Source of the DNA: Actinomycetes bacterium
GTDB lineage: Bacteria > Actinomycetota > Acidimicrobiia > Acidimicrobiales > Palsa-688
Reading direction: 5' to 3'
Length of the DNA: 5,343 bases
Assembly (NCBI GenBank): GCA_021815935.1
Contig: JAKAZH010000136.1
Span: forward strand, 1-5,343
Of this stretch, positions 5,194 to 5,343 are shown piece after piece. A program made the position numbers and the translations under genes. Below the pieces are notes generated by a model. The model did no database searches. It saw nothing but the letters and a program-made list of their open reading frames with translations, and had not been told where the DNA came from. Each line of letters begins with the position of its first letter. The stretch's first letter is position 1.

Positions 5194-5343
5194 GAGGGTC
5201 CACCACTTGGTCCGGGGGATCTAGGAGTATTTCCCGGGATGAAGGGAGATCCATTGTCTTTAATTACTGATGTTGAGGTTCCGGTGTTATCGGGTTCGGC
5301 GCCTGGTGGTGTCGCGTCTGGGGTTGCTGGTGTTTTGTCTTCG
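5179..5343 (+). mobile_element. Possible left end of an insertion sequence (partial)
   Basis: Three signs point to foreign DNA starting near 5179. The PadR gene loses its expected C-terminus here. The motif GGGATGTCTGTGTAAG (5179-5194) recalls, from memory, terminal repeats of IS256-family elements, which often contain TCTGTGTAA. Composition shifts beyond about 5239 to G/T-rich DNA with very little A. A gene start lies about 75 bp inside, a usual place for a transposase. The right end, the second terminal repeat and the target duplication are outside the window, so family and even identity as an insertion sequence are uncertain. Confidence 0.35.
5254..5343 (+). CDS. Start of an unidentified gene (TTG start, partial, runs off the window)
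   Basis: A frame beginning at TTG 5254 stays open for 30 codons to the edge. It would read MSLITDVEVPVLSGSAPGG and continue VASGVAGVLSS. GGGAG at 5244-5248, 5 nt upstream, is a fitting ribosome site. An in-frame ATG at 5239 would place that site inside the gene and has no comparable site before it. Sixteen of 30 codons end in T and only one in C, unlike every other gene here, which suggests recent acquisition. The peptide is too short to name. A transposase N-terminus is a guess from position next to a broken gene. Confidence 0.45.
   Translation, partial: MSLITDVEVPVLSGSAPGGVASGVAGVLSS

Noticed and set aside
5217..5252. Inverted GGATCT/AGATCC pair ahead of the TTG-started gene
   Set aside because: Six-base arms with a 24-nt loop are expected by chance. 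It could hide the ribosome site in RNA, but nothing supports that.
5284..5294. GTGTTATCGGG, an exact 11-bp copy of part of the rightward operator box (2312-2322)
   Set aside because: There is no second repeat 11 bp away, it lies inside a predicted coding frame, and one or more chance 11-mer matches are expected in a window of this size.

Overview
The window looks like a chromosomal segment of a high-GC Gram-positive bacterium, most likely an actinomycete. The evidence is the GC-rich third codon positions, the actinobacterial style of the histidine kinase and of the ABC-2 permease (a W-V-T-W-R-Q-H-R start and an E-L-E-T-G-T-F-R-Y-A-W-T-Q cytoplasmic loop), and a promoter layout that suits leaderless mRNAs. 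No RNA gene, CRISPR array or replication origin was seen.

Layout. Positions 1-103 hold the last 33 codons of a rightward gene, probably a DUF4143-type ATPase. After a 215-bp convergent gap, a leftward two-component operon occupies 2219-319: an OmpR/PhoB-family response regulator, then a HAMP-type sensor histidine kinase, 2 nt apart. A 280-bp divergent control region faces a rightward operon. That operon has a candidate 58-codon small gene (2342-2518), an ABC ATPase (2515-3432) and a six-helix ABC-2 permease (3429-4493), each junction being a 4-nt ATGA overlap. After a 244-bp gap comes a PadR-family repressor gene (4738-5193) that looks cut short at its 3' end. From about 5179 the sequence changes character: it becomes rich in G and T, with T-ending codons. 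A new gene with a TTG start (5254 onward) runs off the edge. This is probably the left end of an insertion sequence or other acquired DNA.

How it may work. The control region contains two 22-bp boxes, each a pair of TTATC-type direct repeats with an 11-bp period, arranged as mirror images. Each sits 10 bp upstream of a -10-like hexamer (TACCAT rightward, CACCAT leftward), and each hexamer is followed 6-7 nt later by an ATG. This is the geometry of a PhoB-type activator box replacing the -35 element. The simplest reading is that the sensor kinase detects an envelope or chemical signal, the regulator binds both boxes, and it then switches on its own operon and the exporter operon together, both from leaderless or nearly leaderless mRNAs. 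The PadR gene may have been a second regulator of the exporter and may now be damaged. The exporter's substrate cannot be told from the sequence.
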